Made by a program: the position numbers and the translations under genes
Source: Candidatus Babeliales bacterium
Lineage (GTDB): Bacteria; Babelota; Babeliae; Babelales; Chromulinivoraceae
Reading direction: 5' to 3'
NCBI GenBank assembly: GCA_041660205.1
Contig: JBAZWT010000013.1
Location: 1-23,992, forward strand
Length of the DNA: 23,992 nucleotides
Shown here: in pieces, positions 14,237-21,002 of the stretch
Numbering within the stretch: position 1 is the first letter of the stretch
Layout: each line of letters begins with the position of its first letter
The notes under the pieces: model-generated
Databases searched by the model: none
Told to the model about the DNA's origin: nothing
Seen by the model: the letters and a program-made list of their open reading frames with translations, nothing else

Positions 14237-15091
14237 CTATTTTCTCATTTGAGCTTCCAATGCAGCGCCGTACACCACATACAACGGCACCGCAATAGCA
14301 ACGCGCGTTCCACGCTGTTTCAAACCAGCATAAAATCCTTTAAATCCTTCTTCTTTAAGAATTTTTTTTATTGTTTGCCATGTTGCTGTATAGGTCGCTC
14401 CAGCAATATCATTTTGCATTTTATTTCGTAGAACAACGCCAGGTTGTGTCACAACTGCGGTAACAACTCCAGCCGCAGCACCACCAAAAGCGGTAGCTAC
14501 AAGAGGATTGTCTACATACTGTAAAACAGCTTGCGTTCCCTTTGGAGCAAGAAATTGATACCCTACCGCAAACGGGCCCTCCTTGATAAATGCATTGGGC
14601 GCAAAGCCACGAAAACATTGTCTTTTAAGTCTTTTCAAAGCCTGCCAAGTATTTTTACCTGCATTAGATTTATCTTGTAAATAAAGCTGCACAGCATTTG
14701 ATGGTGTATCGATCAATGCTCCACCTACACCTGACGTAAATGATATGGCAACCTTTTGTCCGTCGCAAAGAGAAGAGCCTTGTGAAGCCTCAACATATTG
14801 CGTTCCTTTTGTTTTTATCGCACATTGAACAGCAGTTATAGGCATTTGACCAAAGGCATTTGCTGCAAATCCTTTATAGCTGTCACGCCAAACAAATGAT
14901 TCTTTTTTTATACTTTTATTCATGCCGTAAGAAAGAATTTGTCCCGGAAGTGCTACTTCTGCAGCGCCAACCACTCCACCGATCACGACACTTTCTGCCA
15001 AGGTCAAAGGTCTTTGTTTTTCCTGACTTGGGCATGCTCCAAAAGTTGTTACAGCACAAACGGCCATAAGATATTTAAAATTTTTATTCAT
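14237..15091 (-). CDS. Mitochondrial carrier (SLC25)-like protein with an added N-terminal signal sequence
   Basis: A 284-aa protein built of three roughly 85-residue repeats, the layout of mitochondrial carriers. Each repeat has a membrane helix ending in a proline motif: LPGQILSYGMN (P49), TPSNAVQLYLQ (P130) and QPGVVLRNKMQ (P217). Each is followed by an aromatic-glycine segment: YKGFAANAF, FRGFAPNAF and FKGFYAGLKQRGTRVAIAVP. The last repeat is the closest to the carrier consensus, ending YVVYGAALE. The acidic residue of PX[DE]XX[KR] is missing in all three repeats. Ahead of repeat 1 lies an extra hydrophobic leader ending in FGAC (C20), which resembles a Sec or lipoprotein signal. This fold is typical of eukaryotes; Legionella LncP is a known bacterial example. 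It may act in a host membrane. Substrate unknown. Confidence 0.8.
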   Translation of the reverse strand: MNKNFKYLMAVCAVTTFGACPSQEKQRPLTLAESVVIGGVVGAAEVALPGQILSYGMNKSIKKESFVWRDSYKGFAANAFGQMPITAVQCAIKTKGTQYVEASQGSSLCDGQKVAISFTSGVGGALIDTPSNAVQLYLQDKSNAGKNTWQALKRLKRQCFRGFAPNAFIKEGPFAVGYQFLAPKGTQAVLQYVDNPLVATAFGGAAAGVVTAVVTQPGVVLRNKMQNDIAGATYTATWQTIKKILKEEGFKGFYAGLKQRGTRVAIAVPLYVVYGAALEAQMRK

Positions 15092-15244
15092 AAAAAATTC
15101 CTAAAATTAAATTAGATAAAATGCACTAATAAATTCTTCCAAACAAACATCTACAACATCTAACCTTGTAAGGGTTATAAAAGATGCAAGAATAGCTATT
15201 TGCTTGAACAAACAATACATAAACTTCTAAGCATTTAAGCTTAG

Positions 15245-15289
15245 CTGGCATATGTTTTCGATAAAAATTTGAATCGAAAACTATGCCAG
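15245..15289. terminator. Long hairpin overlapping the end of the 77-aa membrane peptide gene
   Basis: 15245-15262 (CTGGCATATGTTTTCGAT) pairs with 15273-15289 with a single one-base bulge and a 10-base loop. The stop codon of the small gene (15281-15283) lies within the right arm. No strong U-tract follows on the minus strand, so it may protect the 3' end or be a weak terminator. The rest of the 15092-15280 gap shows nothing clear beyond the AGGAA ribosome binding site of the carrier-like gene. Confidence 0.6.
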
Positions 15290-15514
15290 AATAATTAAAA
15301 GTAATACCAGGGAAATAATAGAAATGACCGGCACGACAACCAGGCTAAAAATAGAAATGAGCTCGACAAGAGCCAAAGAAGAAAAAGAAGAAAAAGAAGA
15401 AAATTGTGTGAATGGAAGAACCATTGCACGAGGTTGTGACATACGACGATTTGCCTGCGGACTGTATCCTGCATCTCGCATTATGTCTGATGGACTGTAT
15501 TTACAATAAGCCAT
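15281..15514 (-). CDS. Small membrane peptide of unknown function (77 aa)
   Basis: Starting at the ATG at 15514 the product is 77 aa. It has a polar head with YCKYSPSDIMRDAGYSPQ and ANRRMSQPRAM, a Phe-Ser-Ser triplet repeat (residues 38-46), and a continuous hydrophobic tail from about 47 to 77 rich in Ile, Leu, Val. The start is chosen because GGAGG lies six bases upstream; an in-frame TTG at 15568 and ATG at 15535 lack this. The hydrophobic tail suggests a tail-anchored membrane protein or a secreted peptide. The FSS repeat is encoded by a purine/pyrimidine-skewed GAAGAAAAA array, prone to slippage. No family recognised. Real coding is likely but not certain. Confidence 0.6.
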   Translation of the reverse strand: MAYCKYSPSDIMRDAGYSPQANRRMSQPRAMVLPFTQFSSFSSFSSLALVELISIFSLVVVPVISIISLVLLLIILA

Positions 15515-15603
15515 AGCGGCCTCCGTGTAAAACATTAAAAATATAACAACTTTGTAAGTTTTACTCAAAAAAATGCTTTTGTAAATAAAGTTAAAAGTTA
15601 TTG

Positions 15604-15641
15604 ATAGAAAAGAGCCGAAGATATCATTGGTACTTTTCTAT
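15604..15641 (-). terminator. Hairpin after the ATP-grasp gene
   Basis: ATAGAAAAG (15604-15612) pairs perfectly with CTTTTCTAT (15633-15641), with two further inner G-C pairs after a 2x2 internal loop. It lies immediately past the stop at 15643. The downstream U-tract is poor, so it is a moderate candidate. Confidence 0.5.
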
Positions 15642-15642
15642 T

Positions 15643-16593
15643 TTAAAGTTCTAAAGGTTTTTCATCAGAAACTTCTGAAAAAATATAACGTTGTCGACTC
15701 GCTTTTAAAATTAATTCAAGCATTGCCGCGTACGTCATTCCGTTCATTTTAGCCACCCTGGTAAAAGTACTATTCAAGCTTAAATCTGGACTAGGAATTA
15801 CTTTAATTAATTTAATCTGTCCGTTATCATCTACGCGAAAATCAAATTGGGCATAATCACGACAACCAGTTCTTTCAAACATTTTGATTGAAGCATCAAT
15901 TATTTTTTGGGCATCGTTTTTCGTAATTTCAGACAAACGTTTTTCAGAGTTCATTTTTATAATCGGCAAAATAGTATAATTCCCACGGTTTCCAACAATT
16001 GAAACGCTGTACTCATCCCCTGATAAAAACTCTTGAACCACAAGTAATCCGTCACTCATGCTTTGCTTGGCTTGCTCAATATATTCTTGGAACTCTTTTG
16101 CGTTACTTACGACCTTATTTTTAAGGCAACCGCCCAAATTTGATTTTATTACAACTGGAAATTCTGTAGGAATTTTTACCGATGGATCATTGAGATCAAA
16201 ATAGGTCTCAGCTGGGATATTAATGCACAAGCTTGAAGCGATACTTGCTACTATAAATTTATTATAACCGATTGCAAAACCATCAGGAGAGGGGCCAGAG
16301 TATGGAATCCCTAACATTTCAAGAAGTGCTGAAATATGAAGCTTCATACGCGTATCATTGTTATAAGCTTGCTCGCACGTATTAAAAACAAAGGCAGGTT
16401 TTATTTTCTCAAGAGCAGATATTAAATTTTTATGATTATTGATGTATGTAAAATTATATTCCTTTACATCTTTAAGGGCATTTTTTATCGGACTTTCTAT
16501 CTTTTGATCATCCAATATAATAACTATTTCTTGTTTTTTATTCTTTGAAGAAAATGTAATTTTTTTTACAGAAGCTTGCACAGAAGTAAACAT
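15643..16593 (-). CDS. D-Ala-D-Ala-ligase-like ATP-grasp protein, probably catalytically inactive
   Basis: A 316-aa protein with the ATP-grasp architecture of D-alanine-D-alanine ligases: VFNTCEQAYNND (69-80), LLEMLGIPYSGPSPDGFAIGYNK (90-112), VVIKSN (147-152), VVQEFLSGDEYSV (185-197), GCRDYAQFDFRV and PSPDLSLNSTF near the end. In active enzymes the last region reads R-x-D...E-x-N. Here D251 remains, but the Glu and Asn metal ligands are K264 and I266, the preceding Arg is Q249, and the glycine-rich loop is altered (SNLGGCLKN). The N-terminal Gly-Gly-x-Ser motif is also absent. Loss of metal binding predicts a non-catalytic or repurposed protein. The start at 16593 is fixed by GGAGGG seven bases upstream; a longer frame to 16791 overlaps the divergent gene. 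Confidence 0.8.
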   Translation of the reverse strand: MFTSVQASVKKITFSSKNKKQEIVIILDDQKIESPIKNALKDVKEYNFTYINNHKNLISALEKIKPAFVFNTCEQAYNNDTRMKLHISALLEMLGIPYSGPSPDGFAIGYNKFIVASIASSLCINIPAETYFDLNDPSVKIPTEFPVVIKSNLGGCLKNKVVSNAKEFQEYIEQAKQSMSDGLLVVQEFLSGDEYSVSIVGNRGNYTILPIIKMNSEKRLSEITKNDAQKIIDASIKMFERTGCRDYAQFDFRVDDNGQIKLIKVIPSPDLSLNSTFTRVAKMNGMTYAAMLELILKASRQRYIFSEVSDEKPLEL

Positions 16594-16643
16594 AAACCCT
16601 CCAGGAATATAACTAATTTTTAAACCTTCAATATTTTTATAAG

Positions 16644-16679
16644 ATACAAAGTTTGTATAAAATACAAAGTTTATATAAA
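16644..16679. repeat. Tandem 18-bp repeat in a divergent promoter region
   Basis: ATACAAAGTTTGTATAAA (16644-16661) is followed directly by a copy differing at one base (16662-16679). The repeat lies in the 142-base gap between the divergent ATP-grasp and MazG-like genes. Each unit includes a TATAAA-like -10 and an imperfect dyad ATACAAAGTTTGTAT. It could be paired binding sites or paired promoters. Confidence 0.65.
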
Positions 16680-16735
16680 AAATCACTGAATTTGTTAAAC
16701 TGACAGAAATCATAAAGAAGGAACTTATTAAAAAT

Positions 16736-17137
16736 ATGAATTTTCGTACATTTAAACAAAACAAATTATTTCGAGACAAAATTAGCGGCATGCTTGAGCC
16801 TCTAGGATCAAAACTCTATTGGATCGAGCTTTCTGATCAAGACTTTCAAAAACAGTTAAAAATAAAATTAATTGAAGAAGCTCATGAAGTTCAGCATGCT
16901 GACAGCAAAGAAAACATTCTTGAAGAGCTTGCTGATATTTTAGAAGTCGTTGACGCATTGCGCCAATCGTATGGATTTACAACTAAGCAGCTAAGTGATT
17001 GCAAAGAAAAGAAACGCAACGAAAAAGGCGGATTTGATGGCAAAAAATTTATCACTTTTGCGGAACATCCTATAAACAGCCCTGCTGAAAAATATTGCTT
17101 AGAAAATCCTGACAAATATCCAGAAATCAAAAATTAA
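16736..17137 (+). CDS. MazG-like nucleotide pyrophosphohydrolase (all-alpha NTP-PPase)
   Basis: A 133-aa protein with the metal-binding signature of the all-alpha NTP pyrophosphatase superfamily (MazG, HisE, dUTPase-2): KLIEEAHEV (E48, E51) followed by EELADILEV (E64, D67), the E-x-x-E...E-x-x-D pattern. A later GGFDGKKFI stretch resembles the C-terminal region of predicted house-cleaning phosphoribosyl-ATP-pyrophosphohydrolase-like proteins. It likely hydrolyses a non-canonical nucleoside triphosphate to the monophosphate and PPi, in the cytoplasm. An AAGGAAC ribosome binding site lies about 12 bases upstream. It is divergent from the ATP-grasp gene and converges with the ankyrin gene, whose end is only 22 bases away with no evident terminator. 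Substrate not predictable from sequence. Confidence 0.85.
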   Translation: MNFRTFKQNKLFRDKISGMLEPLGSKLYWIELSDQDFQKQLKIKLIEEAHEVQHADSKENILEELADILEVVDALRQSYGFTTKQLSDCKEKKRNEKGGFDGKKFITFAEHPINSPAEKYCLENPDKYPEIKN

Positions 17138-17159
17138 AACAATCGTTGATTTTTAAAAT

Positions 17160-18515
17160 TTATTGCACAACGCAACTACATTGTGACGAGCAGCTCATGT
17201 AACTTTTAAGTAATTTTACAATCTCAGGATTTGGATAAATTGTATTTGTTGCTAGAGATAAAGGAGTAGAGCCAAATTTGCTTGCAGCATTTGGATTTGC
17301 GCCAGCATCAAGCAATACTTTAACTGTTTCAACACATCCTCGTATAGCAGCCCTATGCAAAGGAGTCCAGCCATCTACGCTTGCAGCATTAGGATCTGCA
17401 TGAGCAGCAAATAATATTGTAAGTATTTCAATATTTCCTGCCTCAGCAGCATCATGTAAAGGAGTAAAGCCATAAATAGTTACCGCATTCAGATCAGCTT
17501 TAGCATCAAGCAATCTCCTAACCATTTTAGTATGTCCATACAAAACAGCCACGTATAAAGGAGTCCTGCCATTTCTATCTGCAGCATTTGGATTTGCACC
17601 ATTTTCAAGAAGTAACGCAATAATCGATGCACTGCTACCTTTTTTTGCAGCATGAAATAATAATCTAGTTAAATGTTCAGAGCTGAACTGTGGTTTTAAT
17701 TTTAGGCGTCGCTTTGAATTTAAATCATATTGTGGCCCTGATATTAACTTTAAAATGGTATTTTTATGAAATTTGCAATATATATTACCTTCAACATGGT
17801 TCAATAATCCTTCAGCCGCAACAACGTTTCTATTTATAATTGCATAATCTAAGGCCGTACAATCATCCTTGTCTTTAACGTTAAAATTAGGTCTATGGGA
17901 TAATAGCTTTAAAAGCATATCAGTATTATTTCCCAAAACGGCATAGTGCAAAGCTGTTCTTCCATTGCCGTCTAGTTCATTTACAATCTTTGGATCTTTA
18001 CTCACTAAAAGTTGCACAACACGAGGATCAAAATCTTCATGCTCACTAAGTTTAAAAAGATAAGCAGCATGAAGTGGATTTCTGCCATTGGTTAAAGTTT
18101 TATCAGTTACTGACAATCCTTTTTCTATTAAATTTTTTACAGCATGAGCATTTCCAACTTCTGCTGCTACATGCAACAATGAATACTGCTCTTCATTTTT
18201 GGCTTGTAATTTTGCTGGAGATATTCTATTTAAAAAGTAATCAAAAAAAGATTTATTGTGAACTACTACGGCAGCTTTTGTAAAAGCGTATTCATTTTCT
18301 TCTACAACCTTAGAATCAAATGTCGAAATAATAGTTGTGTCATCACCAGAAAGTGCACTTAAAAAACGTTCTTCTTGTTCACCAGTTAAACCTTTAAATT
18401 GTATAGCGTCTTGCGTTGCAATCGCTGATGACTGCGCAGGCGCAGATGAAAATATCGAACTTCCTGCAAGCAGGAAAAACCATATATTTGAATATGAAAA
18501 TATTTTTTTCATCAT
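17160..18515 (-). CDS. Secreted ankyrin-repeat protein, copy 1
   Basis: A 451-aa protein with a Sec signal peptide (residues 1-27, ending in SSAPA), a non-repeat N-terminal domain (about 35-108), and ankyrin repeats with TPLHxAA signatures. Clear repeats start at YSLLHVAAEVGN (111), NPLHAAY (146), TALHYAVLGN (187), LLFHAAKKGSS (285), TPLYVAVLYGH (318), TPLHDAAEAGN (351) and TPLHRAAIRGC (384), with a half repeat at TPLSLA. The tail is cysteine-rich (SCSSQCSCVV). Ankyrin repeats bind proteins, and secreted versions in intracellular bacteria often target host factors. It is a tandem paralogue of the next gene: residues 35-142 differ at only about six positions, while the C-terminal repeats diverge widely. 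The first of two ATG codons is used; the paralogue aligns from the second. Confidence 0.93.
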   Translation of the reverse strand: MMKKIFSYSNIWFFLLAGSSIFSSAPAQSSAIATQDAIQFKGLTGEQEERFLSALSGDDTTIISTFDSKVVEENEYAFTKAAVVVHNKSFFDYFLNRISPAKLQAKNEEQYSLLHVAAEVGNAHAVKNLIEKGLSVTDKTLTNGRNPLHAAYLFKLSEHEDFDPRVVQLLVSKDPKIVNELDGNGRTALHYAVLGNNTDMLLKLLSHRPNFNVKDKDDCTALDYAIINRNVVAAEGLLNHVEGNIYCKFHKNTILKLISGPQYDLNSKRRLKLKPQFSSEHLTRLLFHAAKKGSSASIIALLLENGANPNAADRNGRTPLYVAVLYGHTKMVRRLLDAKADLNAVTIYGFTPLHDAAEAGNIEILTILFAAHADPNAASVDGWTPLHRAAIRGCVETVKVLLDAGANPNAASKFGSTPLSLATNTIYPNPEIVKLLKSYMSCSSQCSCVVQ

Positions 18516-18533
18516 AGAGCTTTCGTGAGTATG

Positions 18534-18562
18534 TAATTTAATATTTTAAAACAGAATTTTTT
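18534..18562. repeat. 29-bp direct repeat upstream of ankyrin copy 1 (mate at 20041-20069)
   Basis: A 29-base sequence (TAATTTAATATTTTAAAACA followed by GAATTTTTT) is identical at 18534-18562 and 20041-20069. Each lies about 20 bases upstream of an ankyrin gene. It marks the ends of the duplicated unit of about 1.5 kb and probably carries the shared promoter. Confidence 0.85.
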
Positions 18563-18567
18563 AAAAT

Positions 18568-20019
18568 TTATTGTATTGTGCAACTAGTGGCTTTACTAAG
18601 TAACGTTATAAGATCAGGATCTGTATATCTATTATTCATTGCTATATCTAATGGTCTACCGTCACAAGCTCTAATTTCTGAATTTGCACCAGCAGCAAGC
18701 AATATCCTTACTATCTCAAAAGAATTTCTGCGAACAGCTGTTTCAAAAGAATTTTCGCGAACAGCCGTATGTAAAGAAGTAGAACCTTTGTTAGTTTGAA
18801 TATTTAAATCTGCATGAGCAGCAACTAATTCTCTGACAGTTTCAACATGTCCGTTCTGGGCAGCCATATGTAAAGGAGTAAAGCCGCTTGCATCTGCAGC
18901 ATTTAAATTTGCACGAGCAGTAAGTAATGCTCTGACTATTTCAACATTTCCTTTCTCTGCAGCAACATGTAAATGAGTAAAACCGTTTGCGTCTGTAGCA
19001 TTTAAATCTGCATGAGCAGCAAGTAATGCTCTGAGTACTTCGGCATGCCCATTCTGAGCAGCTATTTTTAAAGGAGTACAGCCACAGTTAGCTTGAACAT
19101 TTGGGTTTACACCATTTTCAATAAGTAACGCAACAATCGAAGCGCTGCTACCTTTTGCTGCAGCAGCAAATAAAAATTCATTTAAACGCTCAGAGCTAAA
19201 GTGATAGTTTCTTTGTGAGGTTCCGTTTGAATCTAGATCGTATGCGAATCTCGACATTAATTTTAAAATGGTCTCTTTGTCAAAGTGAGCATACGAATCA
19301 CCAAAGTGTCTCAATAAAATTTCAGCTATGACGGCATTTCCAGTTAAAATTGCATAATCTAAGGCTATATAATCATTGTCATCTTTGATATCTGGATTAG
19401 CTCTTTGCGCTAGTAATTCTTTAAGCATATCAGGATTATCTCCCAAAACAGCCCAGTGTAATGCTGTTCTTCCAGTGCCGTCTCGTTCATTTACAAGACT
19501 AGGATTTTTATCAACTAAAAGTTGCACCACTGCAGGATCAAAAGACTCACAAAGAGCACTACATTGATAAGCAGCATGAAGTGGACTTTTGCCCGTGGTT
19601 AGAGTTTTATCAGTTACCGATAGTCCTTTTTCTATTAAATTTTTTACAGCATGAGCATTTCCAACTTCTGCTGCTACATGCAACAATGAATACTGCTCGT
19701 CATCTTTAGCTTGTAATTTTGTTGGAGATAACCTGTTTAAAAAATAATCAAAAAAAGATTTATTGTGAACTACTACAGCAGCTTTTGTAAAGGCATATTC
19801 ATTTTCCTCTACAACCTTAGAATCAAATGTCGAAATAATGGTTGTGTCGTCACCAGAAAGTGCACTTAAAAAACGTTCTTCTTGATCAGGAGTCAGGCCT
19901 TTAAATTGTATAGCGTCTTGCTTTACAATTGCTGATGACTGCGCAGGCGCAGATGAGTAGAGTAGGCTTCCTGCAAGCAGGAAAAAATATAAAGTTGAAT
20001 ATAAAAATATTTTTTTCAT
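18568..20019 (-). CDS. Secreted ankyrin-repeat protein, copy 2
   Basis: A 483-aa paralogue of the preceding ankyrin gene, with the same signal peptide region (MKKIFLYSTLYFFLLAGSLLYSSAPA as a block) and an almost identical domain ahead of the first repeats. Ankyrin units include YSLLHVAAEVGN, SPLHAAY, TALHWAVLGDN, LFAAAAKGSS, TPLKIAAQNGH, THLHVAAEKGN, TPLHMAAQNGH and TSLHTAVREN. One unit is distorted by an internal 27-bp duplication (VRENSFETAVRRNSFEIV), which adds nine residues to the helix pair. Several units are closely alike (AAHADLNATDANGF, TARANLNAADASGF), pointing to recent repeat expansion. It is likely exported and involved in protein binding outside the cell. The upstream 236-base gap carries the 29-bp shared element. 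Confidence 0.93.
   Translation of the reverse strand: MKKIFLYSTLYFFLLAGSLLYSSAPAQSSAIVKQDAIQFKGLTPDQEERFLSALSGDDTTIISTFDSKVVEENEYAFTKAAVVVHNKSFFDYFLNRLSPTKLQAKDDEQYSLLHVAAEVGNAHAVKNLIEKGLSVTDKTLTTGKSPLHAAYQCSALCESFDPAVVQLLVDKNPSLVNERDGTGRTALHWAVLGDNPDMLKELLAQRANPDIKDDNDYIALDYAILTGNAVIAEILLRHFGDSYAHFDKETILKLMSRFAYDLDSNGTSQRNYHFSSERLNEFLFAAAAKGSSASIVALLIENGVNPNVQANCGCTPLKIAAQNGHAEVLRALLAAHADLNATDANGFTHLHVAAEKGNVEIVRALLTARANLNAADASGFTPLHMAAQNGHVETVRELVAAHADLNIQTNKGSTSLHTAVRENSFETAVRRNSFEIVRILLAAGANSEIRACDGRPLDIAMNNRYTDPDLITLLSKATSCTIQ
18716..18769. repeat. 27-bp tandem duplication inside ankyrin copy 2
   Basis: 18716-18742 and 18743-18769 are adjacent copies of a 27-base unit starting TCAAAAGAATTT and differing at four positions. 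It keeps frame and encodes the repeated residues xNSFETAVR/xNSFEIVR. Copy 1 of the gene lacks it. Confidence 0.8.
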
Positions 20020-20040
20020 TATAGAGCTTTCATAAATAGA

Positions 20041-20069
20041 TAATTTAATATTTTAAAACAGAATTTTTT
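20041..20069. repeat. 29-bp direct repeat upstream of ankyrin copy 2 (mate at 18534-18562)
   Basis: Identical to 18534-18562 over 29 bases. It starts 21 bases ahead of the ATG and continues into a conserved GAAAGCTCTAT leader shared by both genes. The remainder of the 20070-20255 gap is AT-rich and holds only a short open frame discussed in the findings. Confidence 0.85.
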
Positions 20070-20255
20070 GGCTTAGATATGATCTTTTTCCATATTTTCA
20101 TTATAACTTTTTAGTTATTTAAAACAACTTACAAAATTAATGTAAAATTTGAAAAAGATGGCTTTGCTATAGCTTTTTTAGCACTTTCTCTCTCTACCAA
20201 TCTTACTTTTAGATGAGCAAGGACATCGTTTTGTAAAGATAGATCAATGACAATT

Positions 20256-21002
20256 TTATGACAACCGAAATAAAGCAGAGCTGACAGCAACAGCCTGAAC
20301 AGCTCGAAGCGTAGTTTGCGTCAATGCGCAGGTATCAAAGCCATGATCACGCAAGATGTCCAATTCCTCAAAGGTCAAGCCACCTTCAGGACCAACAGAT
20401 AAAACAACACTTTTACCTGCAGTTTTTTTATGAATCTCAAAAAATGATTTCCCAGAGGCGTCAAATACAATTTTATCGATTTCATGATTAATTGAACCAA
20501 CGGCATCTTTAATATTTTTAGGATCTTGTAAAACAGGGAAGCTGTAGTTTTTTGATTGTTCTGCTGCAGCAACTACAATGCCGCGTAACCGATCAAGTTC
20601 TTTTGGCGTCATCGCAGAAAGAGAGCGAGACTTTTGAGTTACCACGAGCTGAATTTCGCTTACCCCAATTTCGCACAAAGAGTAGACAGCTTCTTCAAGC
20701 GCTTCTTTTTTTAAAAGTGGCAGTAAAAAACTAATCTTTGGGGCGATTGCAACGTTGTTACGTAACTCGTCAACACGAATTTTAATATCTTTTTTAGTAA
20801 CTTGAAGGATTGTAACAGTTGCATGAACATAGCTATCAAACAAAACACAAATGTCACCATCCTGCACTTTGACAACTTTGACCAGTCTATGCACAAGTTC
20901 TTCGTTACGCACAGAAATCGTGGCACCTTCAACCCAAACCGTTGAGATAACTTCTGGGCTGTAAAATGAAAATATATGTCTAGAGCCTTTAGTTTGAACC
21001 AT
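20256..21002 (-). CDS. rsmE: 16S rRNA (uracil(1498)-N(3))-methyltransferase RsmE
   Basis: A 248-aa SPOUT-class methyltransferase that uses S-adenosylmethionine to methylate U1498 of 16S rRNA. The trefoil-knot motif VVLSVGPEGGLTFEEL is intact, and the N-terminal PUA-like domain includes RNEELVHRLVKVVKVQDGD. LPLLKKEALEEAVYSLCEIGVSEIQ matches the family core. The last motif, usually LRTETA, reads LRAVQA, so this enzyme is somewhat diverged. Length is normal. The ATG at 21002 overlaps the end of the upstream exported-protein gene by 14 bases, so translation is probably coupled. Downstream is the long gap before the ankyrin pair. Confidence 0.94.
   Translation of the reverse strand: MVQTKGSRHIFSFYSPEVISTVWVEGATISVRNEELVHRLVKVVKVQDGDICVLFDSYVHATVTILQVTKKDIKIRVDELRNNVAIAPKISFLLPLLKKEALEEAVYSLCEIGVSEIQLVVTQKSRSLSAMTPKELDRLRGIVVAAAEQSKNYSFPVLQDPKNIKDAVGSINHEIDKIVFDASGKSFFEIHKKTAGKSVVLSVGPEGGLTFEELDILRDHGFDTCALTQTTLRAVQAVAVSSALFRLS

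Noticed and set aside
15515..15568. TTG start at 15568 giving the 77-aa peptide a signal-like leader
   Set aside because: No ribosome binding site there, whereas GGAGG sits before the ATG at 15514. It cannot be fully excluded.
16594..16791. Longer ATP-grasp protein starting at 16791
   Set aside because: It would overlap the divergent MazG-like gene by 56 bases and translate the tandem repeat; GGAGGG before 16593 decides the start.
20144..20180. Terminator for rsmE around GAAAAAGATGGCT...AGCTTTTTT
   Set aside because: The arms pair only with a three-base bulge and lie about 80 bases past the stop; too weak to call.
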